64,000 nucleotides of DNA, from positions 620,001-684,000 of the forward strand of contig CP124680.1 in NCBI GenBank assembly GCA_029961745.1, given 5' to 3'. The DNA comes from Nocardioides sp. L-11A (GTDB lineage: Bacteria > Actinomycetota > Actinomycetes > Propionibacteriales > Nocardioidaceae). The notes under the pieces were generated by a model, which saw nothing but the letters and a program-made list of their open reading frames with translations, did no database searches and had not been told where the DNA came from. A program made the position numbers and the translations under genes. How positions within the stretch are numbered: position 1 is the first letter of the stretch; each line of letters opens with the position of its first letter. This document shows positions 51,799 through 60,778 of this stretch, piece after piece.

Positions 51799-52653
51799 TC
51801 AGCCGTAGGTGTAGAACCCGCGGCCGGTCTTGCGACCGAGCAGCCCGGCCTCGACCATGCGGGCCAGCAGCGGCGGGGCGGCGTAGAGGGGCTCCTTGAA
51901 CTCCTCGTAGAGCGACTCGGCGACGGCCTTGACGGTGTCGAGGCCGATCAGGTCGGCCAGCGCGAGCGGGCCCTGCGGGTGCGCGGCGCCGAGGACCAGG
52001 CCGTGGTCGATGTCCTCCGCGGAGGCGAAGCCGGACTCGAACATCCGGATCGCGGAGAGGATGAACGGGATCAGCAGGGCGTTGACGACGAAGCCGGCGC
52101 GGTCCTGGCAGTCGATGGCGGTCTTGCCCAGGTCGTCCTGCACGAAGGCCCGGGCCCGCTCGGTGGTGGCCTCGTCGGTCATCAGGGACGGGACCAGCTC
52201 GACCAGCTTGAGCACGGGCACCGGGTTGAAGAAGTGCACGCCCAGCACGTGCGTCGGCCGCTTCGTGGCGACGGCGAGCTTCATGATCGGGATCGACGAG
52301 GTGTTCGAGGCGAGGATCGCGTCGGGGCTGGTCACGATCTCGTCGAGCCGGCGGAACAGGTCGGTCTTGGCCTGCTCGTCCTCGACGATGGCCTCGATCA
52401 CGATGTCGCGGTCGGCGAGGGCGGTGAGCTCCTCGACGACGCGGATGTGGGCGAGGACGGCGTCCGCGGACTCGATCTTGCCGCGGCTCTCGGCGCGCTT
52501 GAGGGAGCTCTCGAGGCGCTGGCGGGCGGCCTCGACGGCGGCGGGGGAGGACTCCACGACGATCACGTCCTTGCCGGCGCGGGCGTTGACCTCCGCGATG
52601 CCCGATCCCATCAGGCCGCCGCCGACCACTCCCACACGCGCGATGCTCGTCAT
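51799..52653 (-). CDS. 3-hydroxyacyl-CoA dehydrogenase (3-hydroxybutyryl-CoA type)
   Basis: 284 residues, the normal single-function length. N-terminal NAD motif GVVGGGLMGSGIAEVNARAG, then LASNTSSIPI and the catalytic His-containing GVHFFNPVPVLKLVELV, and C-terminal GRKTGRGFYTYG. It oxidises 3-hydroxybutyryl-CoA or longer homologues. It stands alone. Its promoter carries CTAGGACGTCCTAG, related to the icmF promoter element, linking it to short-chain acyl-CoA metabolism. Confidence 0.93.
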   Translation of the reverse strand: MTSIARVGVVGGGLMGSGIAEVNARAGKDVIVVESSPAAVEAARQRLESSLKRAESRGKIESADAVLAHIRVVEELTALADRDIVIEAIVEDEQAKTDLFRRLDEIVTSPDAILASNTSSIPIMKLAVATKRPTHVLGVHFFNPVPVLKLVELVPSLMTDEATTERARAFVQDDLGKTAIDCQDRAGFVVNALLIPFILSAIRMFESGFASAEDIDHGLVLGAAHPQGPLALADLIGLDTVKAVAESLYEEFKEPLYAAPPLLARMVEAGLLGRKTGRGFYTYG

Positions 52654-52699
52654 CAGGTTCCCCTCGTTCGTCGGCCGCGTGCCGGTCGCCGGGCCGTTG

Positions 52700-52713
52700 C
52701 TAGGACGTCCTAG
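52700..52713. promoter_or_regulatory. CTAGGACGTCCTAG perfect palindrome
   Basis: 14-bp perfect palindrome 47 bp upstream of the 3-hydroxyacyl-CoA dehydrogenase ATG. Its core TAGGACGTCC also occurs at 37961-37970 upstream of icmF, suggesting one regulator of both acyl-CoA genes. Confidence 0.7.
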
Positions 52714-52777
52714 TAAACGTACGGGTGACCGGCGAGTAGGGCCAGCCGGGGTCTCGCGGCGGCGGGACTCCGTCCGG

Positions 52778-53281
52778 TCAGTCGAGGGCGGCGGTCACGG
52801 CGGTGACGAGCGCCTCGGAGGTCCGCTCGACCATGGCGAGCACGGTGCGGAACCCGGCGTCGCCGCCGTAGTAGGGGTCCGGGACCTCGCCGCCGGGCTC
52901 CTCCGGGTCGAAGTCGCGGAACAGCCGGACCCGGGCCGGGTCCGCCTCGCCGAGGGCGCGCAGGTCGCGCAGGTTGTCGCGGTCCATCGCGAGGACGAGG
53001 TCCTGCTCGTCCAGCCAGGACACGAGCACCTGCTGCGCGCGGTGCCGGCTGGCGTCGTAGCCCTCGGCGGTCAGCAGCGCCGCCGCGCGGCGGTCCATGG
53101 GGTCGCCGGCATGCCAGTCACCGGTGCCCGCGCTGACCACCGCGACCCGGTCGTCGACCCCGGCCTCGGCGACCCGGGCGGCCAGGACGACGTCGGCCAT
53201 CGGCGAGCGGCAGATGTTGCCGAGGCAGACGAGCGCGATCCGGTACTGCCCCGGCGAGCGGGGCGGGGGAGCGGCGACCAT
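52778..53281 (-). CDS. Low-molecular-weight protein tyrosine phosphatase
   Basis: 167 residues from the ATG at 53281. The CX5R signature is C19 to R25 in CLGNICRS, and the general-acid Asp lies in VPDPYYGG near 128. Removes phosphate from tyrosine or arginine side chains, often in envelope regulation. It shares a short gap (11 bp) with the holin-like membrane protein gene upstream, so the two are co-transcribed. Confidence 0.92.
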   Translation of the reverse strand: MVAAPPPRSPGQYRIALVCLGNICRSPMADVVLAARVAEAGVDDRVAVVSAGTGDWHAGDPMDRRAAALLTAEGYDASRHRAQQVLVSWLDEQDLVLAMDRDNLRDLRALGEADPARVRLFRDFDPEEPGGEVPDPYYGGDAGFRTVLAMVERTSEALVTAVTAALD

Positions 53282-53292
53282 CGGCGCTGCGC

Positions 53293-53685
53293 TCAGTCGT
53301 CGACACCGACGACGGCGTCGAGGAACCAGGTCGTGATGCTGATGATGATCGAGCCCCAGACCGCGGGCCAGAAGCCGTCGACGTGGAAGCCGATGTCGAC
53401 CGCGTCGGCCAGCCATGCGGTGAGGAGCAGCAGCAGTGCGTTGAGCACGATGAGGAACAGGCCCAGCGTCACCAGGATGAACGGGATCGAGAGCAGCGTC
53501 AGCAGCGGCTTGACGAAGGCCGTCACCACGCACGAGATGAGCGCGACCCCGACCAGGGGCAGCCACTTGTCGTCGAACTCGGCGCGGCCCGACGTCGCGC
53601 CCTCGAACCAGATGCCGCCGATCAGCTGCGCGGCGACGGCGAGCGCCGCTGCGGTGATCGCCCAGCGGGACAGGAAGGCCAGCAT
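53293..53685 (-). CDS. Phage_holin_4_2 family membrane protein
   Basis: 130 residues from the ATG at 53685. Four hydrophobic helices with the family pattern FVKPLLTLLSIPFILVTLGLFLIVLNALLLLLTAWL, seen in small chromosomal membrane proteins named after phage holins. No lysis gene is nearby, so a phage origin is not implied. Role unknown. Confidence 0.85.
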   Translation of the reverse strand: MLAFLSRWAITAAALAVAAQLIGGIWFEGATSGRAEFDDKWLPLVGVALISCVVTAFVKPLLTLLSIPFILVTLGLFLIVLNALLLLLTAWLADAVDIGFHVDGFWPAVWGSIIISITTWFLDAVVGVDD

Positions 53686-53737
53686 GCGGCCAGTCTTGCA
53701 GAGGCCCCACCGGGCGCGCGACGACGCGGCCGCGCCG

Positions 53738-54421
53738 CTACTCCAGCCCGAGCGCCTCGATGATCTCGATCTCGGCGTCGGCGATGTGCGCGCGCAGGAA
53801 GGCGTGGGCACCGCCGGGGCCGTCGATCCGGCCCGCCTCCAGCAGCTCGACCAGCCCCTCGTGGGACCCCGCCTCGTCGTGGGCGTTGCGGTGCATCCGC
53901 TCCACCTGCGCCAGCGCGAGCCTGAGCTCGGCCATCAGCGCCTCGGCCATCTGCACCAGCCGGGTGCTGCCGGTCAGCTCGACCAGGGAGACGTGGAAGG
54001 CGAGATGGCGCTCGTTGAGCTCCTCGTAGGACGCCTCCCCGCCGCGGACGGCGGCGGTGTAGGCGTCGAGCGTGGTGCGCACCCGGGCCCGTCGTACGGC
54101 GTCCGCGGCGGGCCAGGCCTGGACGCCGGCGCCCTCGAGCACCCAGCGCGCGCGGCACACGTCGCGCACCGAGTCGGCCCGCGGCGTGGCGACCATGACC
54201 CCGCGGTGCGGCTCCCTGGTCGCCAGGCCCTCGGCGACCAGGACGGTCAGCGCCTCGCGGACCGTGGGCCGCGAGACGCCGAGGGACTCGGCCAGGGCGA
54301 CCTCGCGCAGCGGCGTGCCGCTCTCGAGCTCGCCCTCGAACACCGCACGCCGCACCTCCGCGGCGACGCGCGTCACCGTCGAGGCGTGCTCCACGCTCAG
54401 CGGGGTGAAGACTCCGGCCAT
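53738..54421 (-). CDS. GntR family regulator with FCD domain
   Basis: 227 residues from the ATG at 54421. Winged helix at about 12-75 (LREVALAESLGVSRPTVREALTVLVAEGLATREPHRGVMV) and a helical FCD ligand domain with metal-ligand-type His residues (NERHLAFHVSLVEL; AHIADAEIEI). FadR-type members sense organic acids or acyl-CoA. Divergent from the envelope gene at 54472; target not evident. Confidence 0.9.
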   Translation of the reverse strand: MAGVFTPLSVEHASTVTRVAAEVRRAVFEGELESGTPLREVALAESLGVSRPTVREALTVLVAEGLATREPHRGVMVATPRADSVRDVCRARWVLEGAGVQAWPAADAVRRARVRTTLDAYTAAVRGGEASYEELNERHLAFHVSLVELTGSTRLVQMAEALMAELRLALAQVERMHRNAHDEAGSHEGLVELLEAGRIDGPGGAHAFLRAHIADAEIEIIEALGLE

Positions 54422-54471
54422 GACCCCATTGTGCAAGCACCGGGCTCCACCCACGCCTTAGGCTGACCCCC

Positions 54472-54918
54472 GTGCCTCCCGAGCTCCCGACCGACGGCCC
54501 GTCCCTCGAGGTGGGCGGAGGACGCGGCCTCCGCGCCGTGGTCGCCGTGCTCGGGGTGCTGCTGGTCGTGGCGATCGTGGCCGTGGCGGCGTTCCTGATG
54601 GCCGGGCGCGACGGCGACGACGACGGCGGCCGGGTCGTCGAGGACGCCAGCAGCACGGTGCCCGAGGCCCCGGCATCGGGCACGACCCTCGACCTGCCGA
54701 CGATCGACCCCTCGGACTTCCCGAGCGACCTGCCGACCACCGTGCCCACGATGCCGGCCAGCAGGATGCCGAGCCTGCCGGCGGTTCCGAACGAGAAGCC
54801 CACCAAGGTTCCGACCGGCTTCCCGTCGGGTATGCCCACCCAGATCCCGGACTTCCCCACCGACCCCGCTGACATGGAGTCCTGGTTCTCCGAATACGTC
54901 GAGCAGATGGGTCCCTGA
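54472..54918 (+). CDS. Single-pass membrane protein with proline-rich exterior
   Basis: 148 residues from GTG 54472. A short cytosolic head, one membrane helix (about 23-45) and a Thr/Pro/Asp-rich extracytoplasmic tail (LPTIDPSDFPSDLPTTVPTMP). No enzymatic motif. Its stop shares one base with the start of the next gene (TGATG), so the two are translationally coupled. Confidence 0.75.
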   Translation: MPPELPTDGPSLEVGGGRGLRAVVAVLGVLLVVAIVAVAAFLMAGRDGDDDGGRVVEDASSTVPEAPASGTTLDLPTIDPSDFPSDLPTTVPTMPASRMPSLPAVPNEKPTKVPTGFPSGMPTQIPDFPTDPADMESWFSEYVEQMGP

Positions 54919-55970
54919 TGAGCCAGCCCCCACCGCCGTACGGCGCCCCGCCGCCCCCGCCTCCCGCCGGCCCGCCCGGCGGATCGAGCGGGCCGAGTGG
55001 GCCGCCCCCGAGCGGCCCTCCCCCGAGCGGGCCGCCGCCCTTCCCCCCGCCGGGCACCCCGGGCGGTCCCGGCGGCCCGTGGGGCCCCGGCGGACCCGGT
55101 ACGCCGGAGCGCGGCTCGGGCAAGGGCCGGTGGATCGTGCTCGGCATCGTCGGCGCGGTCCTGCTCGTCGGCGTGATCATCGGCCTCGTCGTCGCTCTGT
55201 CGGGTGACGACGACGGCGACGGGCGGGGCGACGACAGCTCCGCCGGTGGGCCCGAGGACGTCGTCGAGGACCTGGTCGACGCGGCCGAGGACGGCGATTG
55301 TGCGGCGGCGGAGCGGCTGCTCACCGAGCAGGCCAAGGCGGCCGATCCGTGCGATTCCGAGGCTTTCGCGCTGCTCGCGAGCGAGGACGTCGAGTCCGAG
55401 GTCCACGAGGCCAGCATCGACGGCTCGACCGCGAGCGTGCAGGCCGACTTCAGCAGCTCGGCGGGCCGGGCGACGTACACCTTCCTCCTCGAGAAGGTCG
55501 ACGGGACCTGGCTGGTGTCGTCCTACGCGCCCTCGCGCACGACCGGCTCCGAGGATCCGGACGCCGGCTCCGACGACGGTCCCGGTGAGGAGCCGACCGG
55601 CGTGCTCACCGCCCCGCCCACGTCGGGCGGGAGCCCGTCCGCCGGCGGCTCCAGCACCGCCGACGCCGTCCCCAACGAGCCCGGCGCGGTCGTCGAGGCG
55701 TTCTTCGACGCCGCCTTCGCCGGGGACTGCGCGACGGCCGAGGACCTGGTCACCTCGGCGTACCTCAGCAAGGGCGGCCGGTGCAGCGCCGACCAGATCC
55801 CGACGGGTCTGGGCGACCTCGTCACCTACGAGGTCGGTGCGGCCCAGGTCGACGAGGACGCGGGCACGGCGACGGTGCAGGTCGAGGTCTCCGTCCAGGG
55901 CACCGCTCAGGAGTTCCAGATCGACCTGGCCCTCGAGGGCGGTCGCTGGAAGATCGACAAGGCCGGCTGA
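54918..55970 (+). CDS. Membrane protein with two DUF4878/NTF2-like domains
   Basis: 350 residues. Residues 1-70 are Pro/Gly-rich, one membrane helix follows (about 74-95), then two related alpha+beta domains (about 112-210 and 255-350), each beginning with a helix (EDVVEDLVDAAEDGDC; GAVVEAFFDAAFAGDC) and ending in a strand pair with a Trp (DGTWLVSSY; GGRWKIDKAG). The repeat implies internal duplication of an extracytoplasmic NTF2-like module. Actinobacteria carry many such proteins; function unknown. Confidence 0.82.
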   Translation: MSQPPPPYGAPPPPPPAGPPGGSSGPSGPPPSGPPPSGPPPFPPPGTPGGPGGPWGPGGPGTPERGSGKGRWIVLGIVGAVLLVGVIIGLVVALSGDDDGDGRGDDSSAGGPEDVVEDLVDAAEDGDCAAAERLLTEQAKAADPCDSEAFALLASEDVESEVHEASIDGSTASVQADFSSSAGRATYTFLLEKVDGTWLVSSYAPSRTTGSEDPDAGSDDGPGEEPTGVLTAPPTSGGSPSAGGSSTADAVPNEPGAVVEAFFDAAFAGDCATAEDLVTSAYLSKGGRCSADQIPTGLGDLVTYEVGAAQVDEDAGTATVQVEVSVQGTAQEFQIDLALEGGRWKIDKAG

Positions 55971-55998
55971 CCGGCGGCCCGTCCGGCATCCTGACCGC

Positions 55999-56877
55999 GT
56001 GCGCTCCCTCACCGCCACGGTGGCCGTCCTGCTCGCCACCCTGCTCGCCCCGCTCGCCATCGCGGGCACCTGGCTGACCGCCCGCGTCGACGACCGGGAC
56101 GAGTACGTCGACACGGTGGCCGGCCTCGCGGACGACCCGACCGTGCGCCGGGTCCTGGCCGACGCCGCCGCGGCGGGCGCGATCGAGGCACTCCAGCAGT
56201 ACTCCCCGGTCGGCCTGCCCGCGGCGGCGCGCGACTGGGCGCGGGCCGCCGCGACCGTGGTCGTGGAAAGCCCCGAGTTCCCGACGTTCTGGCGCTCGGC
56301 CAACGCCGACCTGCACGACCAGGTGCTCACGATCCTCGAGGACCCCGACGCCCCGGCGGACGGATCGATCACCGTCGACGCGAGCCTGCTCGTGGCCCAG
56401 GTCCTGCTGCAGCTCCAGGACCGCGGCATCCCGGTCGGCCTGCTGCCCGACATCCCGCTGCAGGTGCCCGTGGAGCGGGAGGCCAAGGTCGCCGAGGCGG
56501 GCCCGGCGTACCGGACCCTCGACGGCGTCACTCGGGTGCTGCCCTTCGTGTGGCTGGGCCTGGTCGCGGTCGCGCTGCTGGCGGCCCGCGGCTGGCGCGG
56601 CCGGTGTCGGACGGTTGGCCTGGCCCTGCTCGGGGTGGCCCTGGCGGCGGTGGCGCTGCAGGTGGCCGCCGCGCCGCTCGCGTCCGCCGCGCTGGACCGG
56701 GTGGAGGTCGAGCGGCGCGAGCTCGCCGGCGTGCTGCTCGACACCGTCATCGGCTCGCTCGAGCCCTATGCGCGCGGCTTCCTGCTGGCGGCCCCCGCCG
56801 GCCTGGTCCTCGTGGTCCTCTCGCTGTGGTCGCGCCGTCGCGGCGAATCGTCCGCCCCGGGGGCCGACTACTACTAG
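55999..56877 (+). CDS. Conserved actinobacterial membrane protein
   Basis: 292 residues from GTG 55999. N-terminal signal-anchor helix, an exterior region of about 150 residues with DRDEYVDTVAGLADDPTVRRVLADAA, and three C-terminal membrane helices (near 185, 210 and 265). The pattern is common in actinobacterial membrane proteins of unknown role. 28 bp downstream of the previous gene, likely the same operon. Confidence 0.75.
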   Translation: MRSLTATVAVLLATLLAPLAIAGTWLTARVDDRDEYVDTVAGLADDPTVRRVLADAAAAGAIEALQQYSPVGLPAAARDWARAAATVVVESPEFPTFWRSANADLHDQVLTILEDPDAPADGSITVDASLLVAQVLLQLQDRGIPVGLLPDIPLQVPVEREAKVAEAGPAYRTLDGVTRVLPFVWLGLVAVALLAARGWRGRCRTVGLALLGVALAAVALQVAAAPLASAALDRVEVERRELAGVLLDTVIGSLEPYARGFLLAAPAGLVLVVLSLWSRRRGESSAPGADYY

Positions 56878-56887
56878 GCTCACGCGC

Positions 56888-56998
56888 GTGAGCGACCCGT
56901 TCCCCCACCTGGGCAGCCGCGACCGGACCGACCCCCATCGTCCCCGGTCCCCGGGCCCGCCTTCCGGGAGGCGCGGCGACAGCTCCGCCGAGCAGTGA
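56888..56998 (+). CDS. Possible small protein
   Basis: 36 residues from a GTG 10 bp after the preceding stop, Pro/Arg/Ser-rich (SDPFPHLGSRDRTDPHRPRS). Compatible with a small co-transcribed peptide, but too short to distinguish from chance. Confidence 0.3.
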   Translation: MSDPFPHLGSRDRTDPHRPRSPGPPSGRRGDSSAEQ

Positions 56999-57003
56999 AG
57001 CAC

Positions 57004-57039
57004 CGGTACGACGACCCGGCTCCCCGCGTCGTCGTACCG
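57004..57039 (+). terminator. Hairpin terminator of the envelope operon
   Basis: CGGTACGACGAC (57004-57015) pairs with 57028-57039, a perfect 12-bp stem with a 12-base loop, just after the last open frame of the operon. Confidence 0.65.
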
Positions 57040-57151
57040 CCCTGGGGGGACAGGGCGCCGGGAGTGGACTCCCGTGCGTCACGCGCGGCGTCGTACGCCG
57101 TTGACAGAGCAGCTGCCGTTCATGGGGACGAGTATCGTGGTGATCGCAGAC

Positions 57152-57165
57152 GTGATCCGGATCAC
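57152..57165. promoter_or_regulatory. CRP/GlxR-like palindrome upstream of the 2-oxoacid dehydrogenase operon
   Basis: GTGATCCGGATCAC is a perfect palindrome and fits the GTGA-N6-TCAC core of CRP/GlxR sites. It is 97 bp upstream of the E1-alpha ATG. A TTGACA at about 57102 lies nearby, but a matching -10 is not obvious. The rest of 57040-57261 shows no other gene. Confidence 0.6.
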
Positions 57166-57261
57166 CCGTCACGCCACCCCTGTGACGGACCCGGACCCAC
57201 GGACCAACCCCCCCCGACCCGTGCCGCGGCGATCCCGCGGGCGGCCGCAAGGAGTGGCGAC

Positions 57262-58395
57262 ATGACCGACCCCGTCTTCGGACCGGCCCCCGAGCAGACA
57301 CCCGAGCCCGAGCTCGTCCAGCTCCTGACGCCCGAGGGTGAGCGGGTCCACCACCCCGGCTTCGACGTCGACTTCACCGCCGACGAGCTGCGCGGCTTCT
57401 ACCGCGACATGACCCTCGTGCGCCGCCTCGACGTCGAGGCGACCGCGCTGCAGCGCCACGGCGAGCTCGGCCTGTGGGCCCAGCTCCTCGGCCAGGAGGC
57501 GGCCCAGATCGGTGCCGGCCGGGCGCTCGCGCCGCAGGACTTCGTCTTCCCGACCTATCGCGAGCACGGCGTCGCCTGGTGCCGCGGGGTCGACCCGGTC
57601 CGGCTGCTCGCCCTGTTCCGCGGCGTCGACCAGGGCGACTGGGACCCCGACGAGCACAACTTCGGCCTCTACACGATCGTCATCGGCGCGCAGACGCTGC
57701 ACGCCACCGGCTACGCGATGGGGATCCAGCGCGACGGCCTGGTCGGCACCGGCGACCCCGAGCGCGACACCGCGGTCGTGGCCCACTTCGGCGACGGGGC
57801 GTCGTCCCAGGGCGACGTCAACGAGGCGTTCGTGTTCGCCGCCTCCTTCAACGCGCCGGTCGTGTTCTTCTGCCAGAACAACCAGTGGGCGATCTCCGAG
57901 CCCTTCGAGCGCCAGTCCCGGATCCCTCTCTACCGCCGCTCCCAGGGCTTCGGCTTCCCCGGCATCCGCGTCGACGGCAACGACGTGCTGGCGACGTACG
58001 CCGTCACGAAGGCCGCGCTGCAGCGGGCCCGCGACGGGCAGGGACCGATCCTGATCGAGGCCTACACCTACCGGATGGGCGCCCACACCACGACCGACGA
58101 CCCCACCCGCTACCGGCTCAGCGACGATGTCGAGCACTGGAAGCTCAAGGATCCCATCGCCCGGCTCGAGGTCTACCTGCGGCGCAACGGCCTGGCCGAC
58201 GACGCCTTCCTGGCCGAGGTCGCCGCCGAGGCCGACGCCCTCGGCGAGCGGATGCGTCGCGAGTGCCATGCCCTCCCCGACCCCTCGACCCACGACCTGT
58301 GGGACGTCGTCCACGCGGAGAAGACGGCCGAGCTGGCGGCCCAGCAGGCGGAGTACGACGCCCACGCCGCCACCTTCGAGGAGGCCCGCCGATGA
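57262..58395 (+). CDS. bkdA: 2-oxoacid dehydrogenase E1 alpha subunit (branched-chain type)
   Basis: 377 residues; ATG 57262 behind AAGGAGTGG. Thiamine diphosphate motif from GDGASSQGDVNEAFVFAASFNAPVVFFCQNNQWAIS (about 175-209) and the phosphorylation-loop-like YRMGAHTTTDDPTRYR, as in E1 alpha of branched-chain oxoacid and pyruvate dehydrogenases. The split alpha/beta architecture and the QLLTPEGERVHH start resemble actinobacterial BkdA. Decarboxylates a 2-oxo acid; branched-chain substrates are favoured but not proven. Confidence 0.9.
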   Translation: MTDPVFGPAPEQTPEPELVQLLTPEGERVHHPGFDVDFTADELRGFYRDMTLVRRLDVEATALQRHGELGLWAQLLGQEAAQIGAGRALAPQDFVFPTYREHGVAWCRGVDPVRLLALFRGVDQGDWDPDEHNFGLYTIVIGAQTLHATGYAMGIQRDGLVGTGDPERDTAVVAHFGDGASSQGDVNEAFVFAASFNAPVVFFCQNNQWAISEPFERQSRIPLYRRSQGFGFPGIRVDGNDVLATYAVTKAALQRARDGQGPILIEAYTYRMGAHTTTDDPTRYRLSDDVEHWKLKDPIARLEVYLRRNGLADDAFLAEVAAEADALGERMRRECHALPDPSTHDLWDVVHAEKTAELAAQQAEYDAHAATFEEARR

Positions 58396-59369
58396 CCACC
58401 ATGACCCTCGCCAAGGCGCTCAACGCCGGGCTCCGCCAGGCCATGGAGGACGACCCCAAGGTCGTCGTCATGGGGGAGGACGTCGGCGCGCTGGGTGGCG
58501 TCTTCCGGATCACCGACGGCCTGCAGAAGGACTTCGGCGACGCCCGGGTGATCGACACCCCGCTGGCCGAGTCCGGGATCGTCGGCACCGCCGTCGGCCT
58601 CGCGATGCGCGGCTACCGTCCCGTCGTCGAGATCCAGTTCGACGGCTTCGTCTACCCGGCCTACGACCAGATCGTGTGCCAGGTCGCCAAGATCCACTTC
58701 CGCAGCCGGGGCAAGGTCCGGGTCCCGATGGTCATCCGGATCCCGTTCGGCGGCGGCATCGGCGCCGTGGAGCACCACAGCGAGTCGCCCGAGGCGCAGT
58801 TCGTGCACACGCCCGGCCTCAAGGTCGTCGCGTGCTCGAACCCCGCCGACGCGTACGCCATGATCCAGCAGGCCGTCCACAGCGACGACCCGGTCGTGTT
58901 CCTCGAGCCGAAGCGGCTCTACCACTCCACCAAGGCCGAGGTCGACGAGAGCGCACCGCCCGCGCCGCTGTGGCAGTCGCGGGTGGTCCGGCCCGGGGCC
59001 GACGCGACCCTCGTCGCCTACGGGCCGACGGTCTCGACCTGCCTGGACGCGGCCACCGTCGCCGCCGAGGAGGGCCGCTCGCTGGAGGTCATCGACCTGC
59101 GCACCCTCTCGCCGCTCGACCTGGTCCCCGTCGTCGAGTCGGTCCGTCGTACCGGACGGCTGGTGGTGGTGCACGAGGCCCACGTGACGCTCGGCGTCGG
59201 CGCCGAGATCGCCGCCCGGGTCACCGAGGAGTGCTTCCACTCGCTCGAGGCCCCGGTGCTGCGCGTCGGCGGCTTCGACACGCCCTACCCGCCTGCCCGG
59301 ATCGAGGAGGACTTCCTGCCCGACCTGGACCGGATCCTCGACGCCGTCGACCGGACCTTCGGGTTCTGA
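58392..59369 (+). CDS. bkdB: 2-oxoacid dehydrogenase E1 beta subunit
   Basis: 325 residues; ATG overlaps the E1-alpha stop by 4 bp, so the subunits are translationally coupled. VVVMGEDVGALGGVFRIT carries the ThDP-activating Glu, and AESGIVGTAVGLAMRGYRPVVEIQF and EAHVTLGVGAEIAARVTE are standard E1-beta regions. Forms the alpha2beta2 E1 with the preceding product. Confidence 0.92.
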   Translation: MTTMTLAKALNAGLRQAMEDDPKVVVMGEDVGALGGVFRITDGLQKDFGDARVIDTPLAESGIVGTAVGLAMRGYRPVVEIQFDGFVYPAYDQIVCQVAKIHFRSRGKVRVPMVIRIPFGGGIGAVEHHSESPEAQFVHTPGLKVVACSNPADAYAMIQQAVHSDDPVVFLEPKRLYHSTKAEVDESAPPAPLWQSRVVRPGADATLVAYGPTVSTCLDAATVAAEEGRSLEVIDLRTLSPLDLVPVVESVRRTGRLVVVHEAHVTLGVGAEIAARVTEECFHSLEAPVLRVGGFDTPYPPARIEEDFLPDLDRILDAVDRTFGF

Positions 59370-59378
59370 GGAGCTGCC

Positions 59379-60776
59379 ATGACCGCCCACGAGTTCAAGC
59401 TCCCCGACGTCGGCGAGGGCCTCACCGAGGCCGAGATCGTCGCCTGGCGGGTCAAGGAGGGCGACGTCGTCGCGATCAACGACGTCGTGGTCGAGATCGA
59501 GACCGCCAAGTCCATCGTCGAGCTGCCCTCGCCGTACGCCGGGCAGGTGCTGGCGCTGCTCGCCGCGGAGGGCGACACCGTCGAGGTCGGCATGCCGATC
59601 ATCCGGATCGGCGAGCCGGGCACCGCGCCGGCGGGCGGTTCCGCTCCGGCCGCGGCGGCTCCTGCGGCCGCGGCGGCTCCTGCGGCAGTGGCGGCAGCGG
59701 CGGCTCCGGCAGCGGAGGTCATCGACACGAACATCCCACCGGCGGGCAACGCCACGTTGGTCGGCTACGGCCCCAAGCAGCGGGCGCTCAAGCGTCGCGC
59801 GCGCAAGGGAGACGGGGCCGCCCCGGACGCGCCGGCGCAGGCGCCTGCGCCGGGCGCCGCCTCGGACGGCGGAGCGGACCGCCCGGTGCGGGCCCTCGCC
59901 AAGCCGTTGGTCCGGCGCCTGGCCCGCGACCTCGGGATCGACCTGACGGCGCTGGTGCCGACCGGGCCGAAGGGCACCGTCAGCAAGGAGGACGTGCTCG
60001 CCGCCGCCGGTGGCGCCGCACCCGGCTCCCGACCCACGCCCGCCTCCCCGGTCGTGGCCGTGGCGGCCGACCCGGCCGGGCGCGAGACCCGCGAGCCGGT
60101 CAAGGGCGTGCGCAAGAACATGGCCGCCGCCATGGTCGCCTCGGCCTTCACCGCCCCCCACGTGACCGAGTGGGTGACCATCGACGCGACCGCGACCGTC
60201 GAGCTCGTCGCGCGCCTCAAGGAGCGTCCCGAGTTCGCGGGGGTGAAGGTGAGCCCACTGCTCGTCGCGGCCCGGGCCTGCCTGCTCGCGATGCGGCGTA
60301 CCCCTCTGGTGAACTCCGCCTGGGACGAGGCGGCCCAGGAGGTCGTGGTCAAGCAGTACGTCAACCTCGGCATCGCCGCCGCCACCCCGCGGGGCCTGGT
60401 CGTCCCCAACGTCAAGGACGCTCACGCCCTCTCGCTCGTCGAGCTCGCCCGGGCCCTGGAGGCGCTGACCGCGACCGCCCGCGAGGGCCGCACCCAGCCC
60501 GCCGAGCTCGCCGGCGGGTCCTTCACGATCACCAACGTCGGGGTGTTCGGGGTCGACGGCGGTACGCCCATCATCAACCCCGGCGAGTCCGCGATCCTCT
60601 GCCTCGGCGCGATCAAGCCGCAGCCGTGGGTCATCGGCGACCAGGTCGTCCCGCGCCAGGTGATGACACTGTCGCTGTCCTTCGACCACCGCCACATCGA
60701 CGGCGCCACCGGCTCGCGCTTCCTGGCCGATGTCGCCGACCTGATCAGCGACCCGGCGACCGCACTGTTGTTCTAG
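59379..60776 (+). CDS. bkdC: 2-oxoacid dehydrogenase E2 (dihydrolipoyl acyltransferase)
   Basis: 465 residues. One lipoyl domain with the modified Lys at K44 (EIETAKSIVEL), an Ala/Pro-rich linker, an E3-binding domain (about 165-205, VRALAKPLVRRLARDLGIDLTAL) and the catalytic domain with H437 in HRHIDG. It accepts the acyl group from E1 and passes it to CoA. No E3 gene is adjacent, so a shared dihydrolipoamide dehydrogenase is implied. Ends at a three-tier hairpin. Confidence 0.93.
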   Translation: MTAHEFKLPDVGEGLTEAEIVAWRVKEGDVVAINDVVVEIETAKSIVELPSPYAGQVLALLAAEGDTVEVGMPIIRIGEPGTAPAGGSAPAAAAPAAAAAPAAVAAAAAPAAEVIDTNIPPAGNATLVGYGPKQRALKRRARKGDGAAPDAPAQAPAPGAASDGGADRPVRALAKPLVRRLARDLGIDLTALVPTGPKGTVSKEDVLAAAGGAAPGSRPTPASPVVAVAADPAGRETREPVKGVRKNMAAAMVASAFTAPHVTEWVTIDATATVELVARLKERPEFAGVKVSPLLVAARACLLAMRRTPLVNSAWDEAAQEVVVKQYVNLGIAAATPRGLVVPNVKDAHALSLVELARALEALTATAREGRTQPAELAGGSFTITNVGVFGVDGGTPIINPGESAILCLGAIKPQPWVIGDQVVPRQVMTLSLSFDHRHIDGATGSRFLADVADLISDPATALLF

Positions 60777-60778
60777 CC

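Noticed and set aside
53293-53685. Prophage remnant, from the phage-holin family name
   Set aside because: The family is widespread as a chromosomal membrane protein; no phage structural, lysis or integrase gene is nearby.
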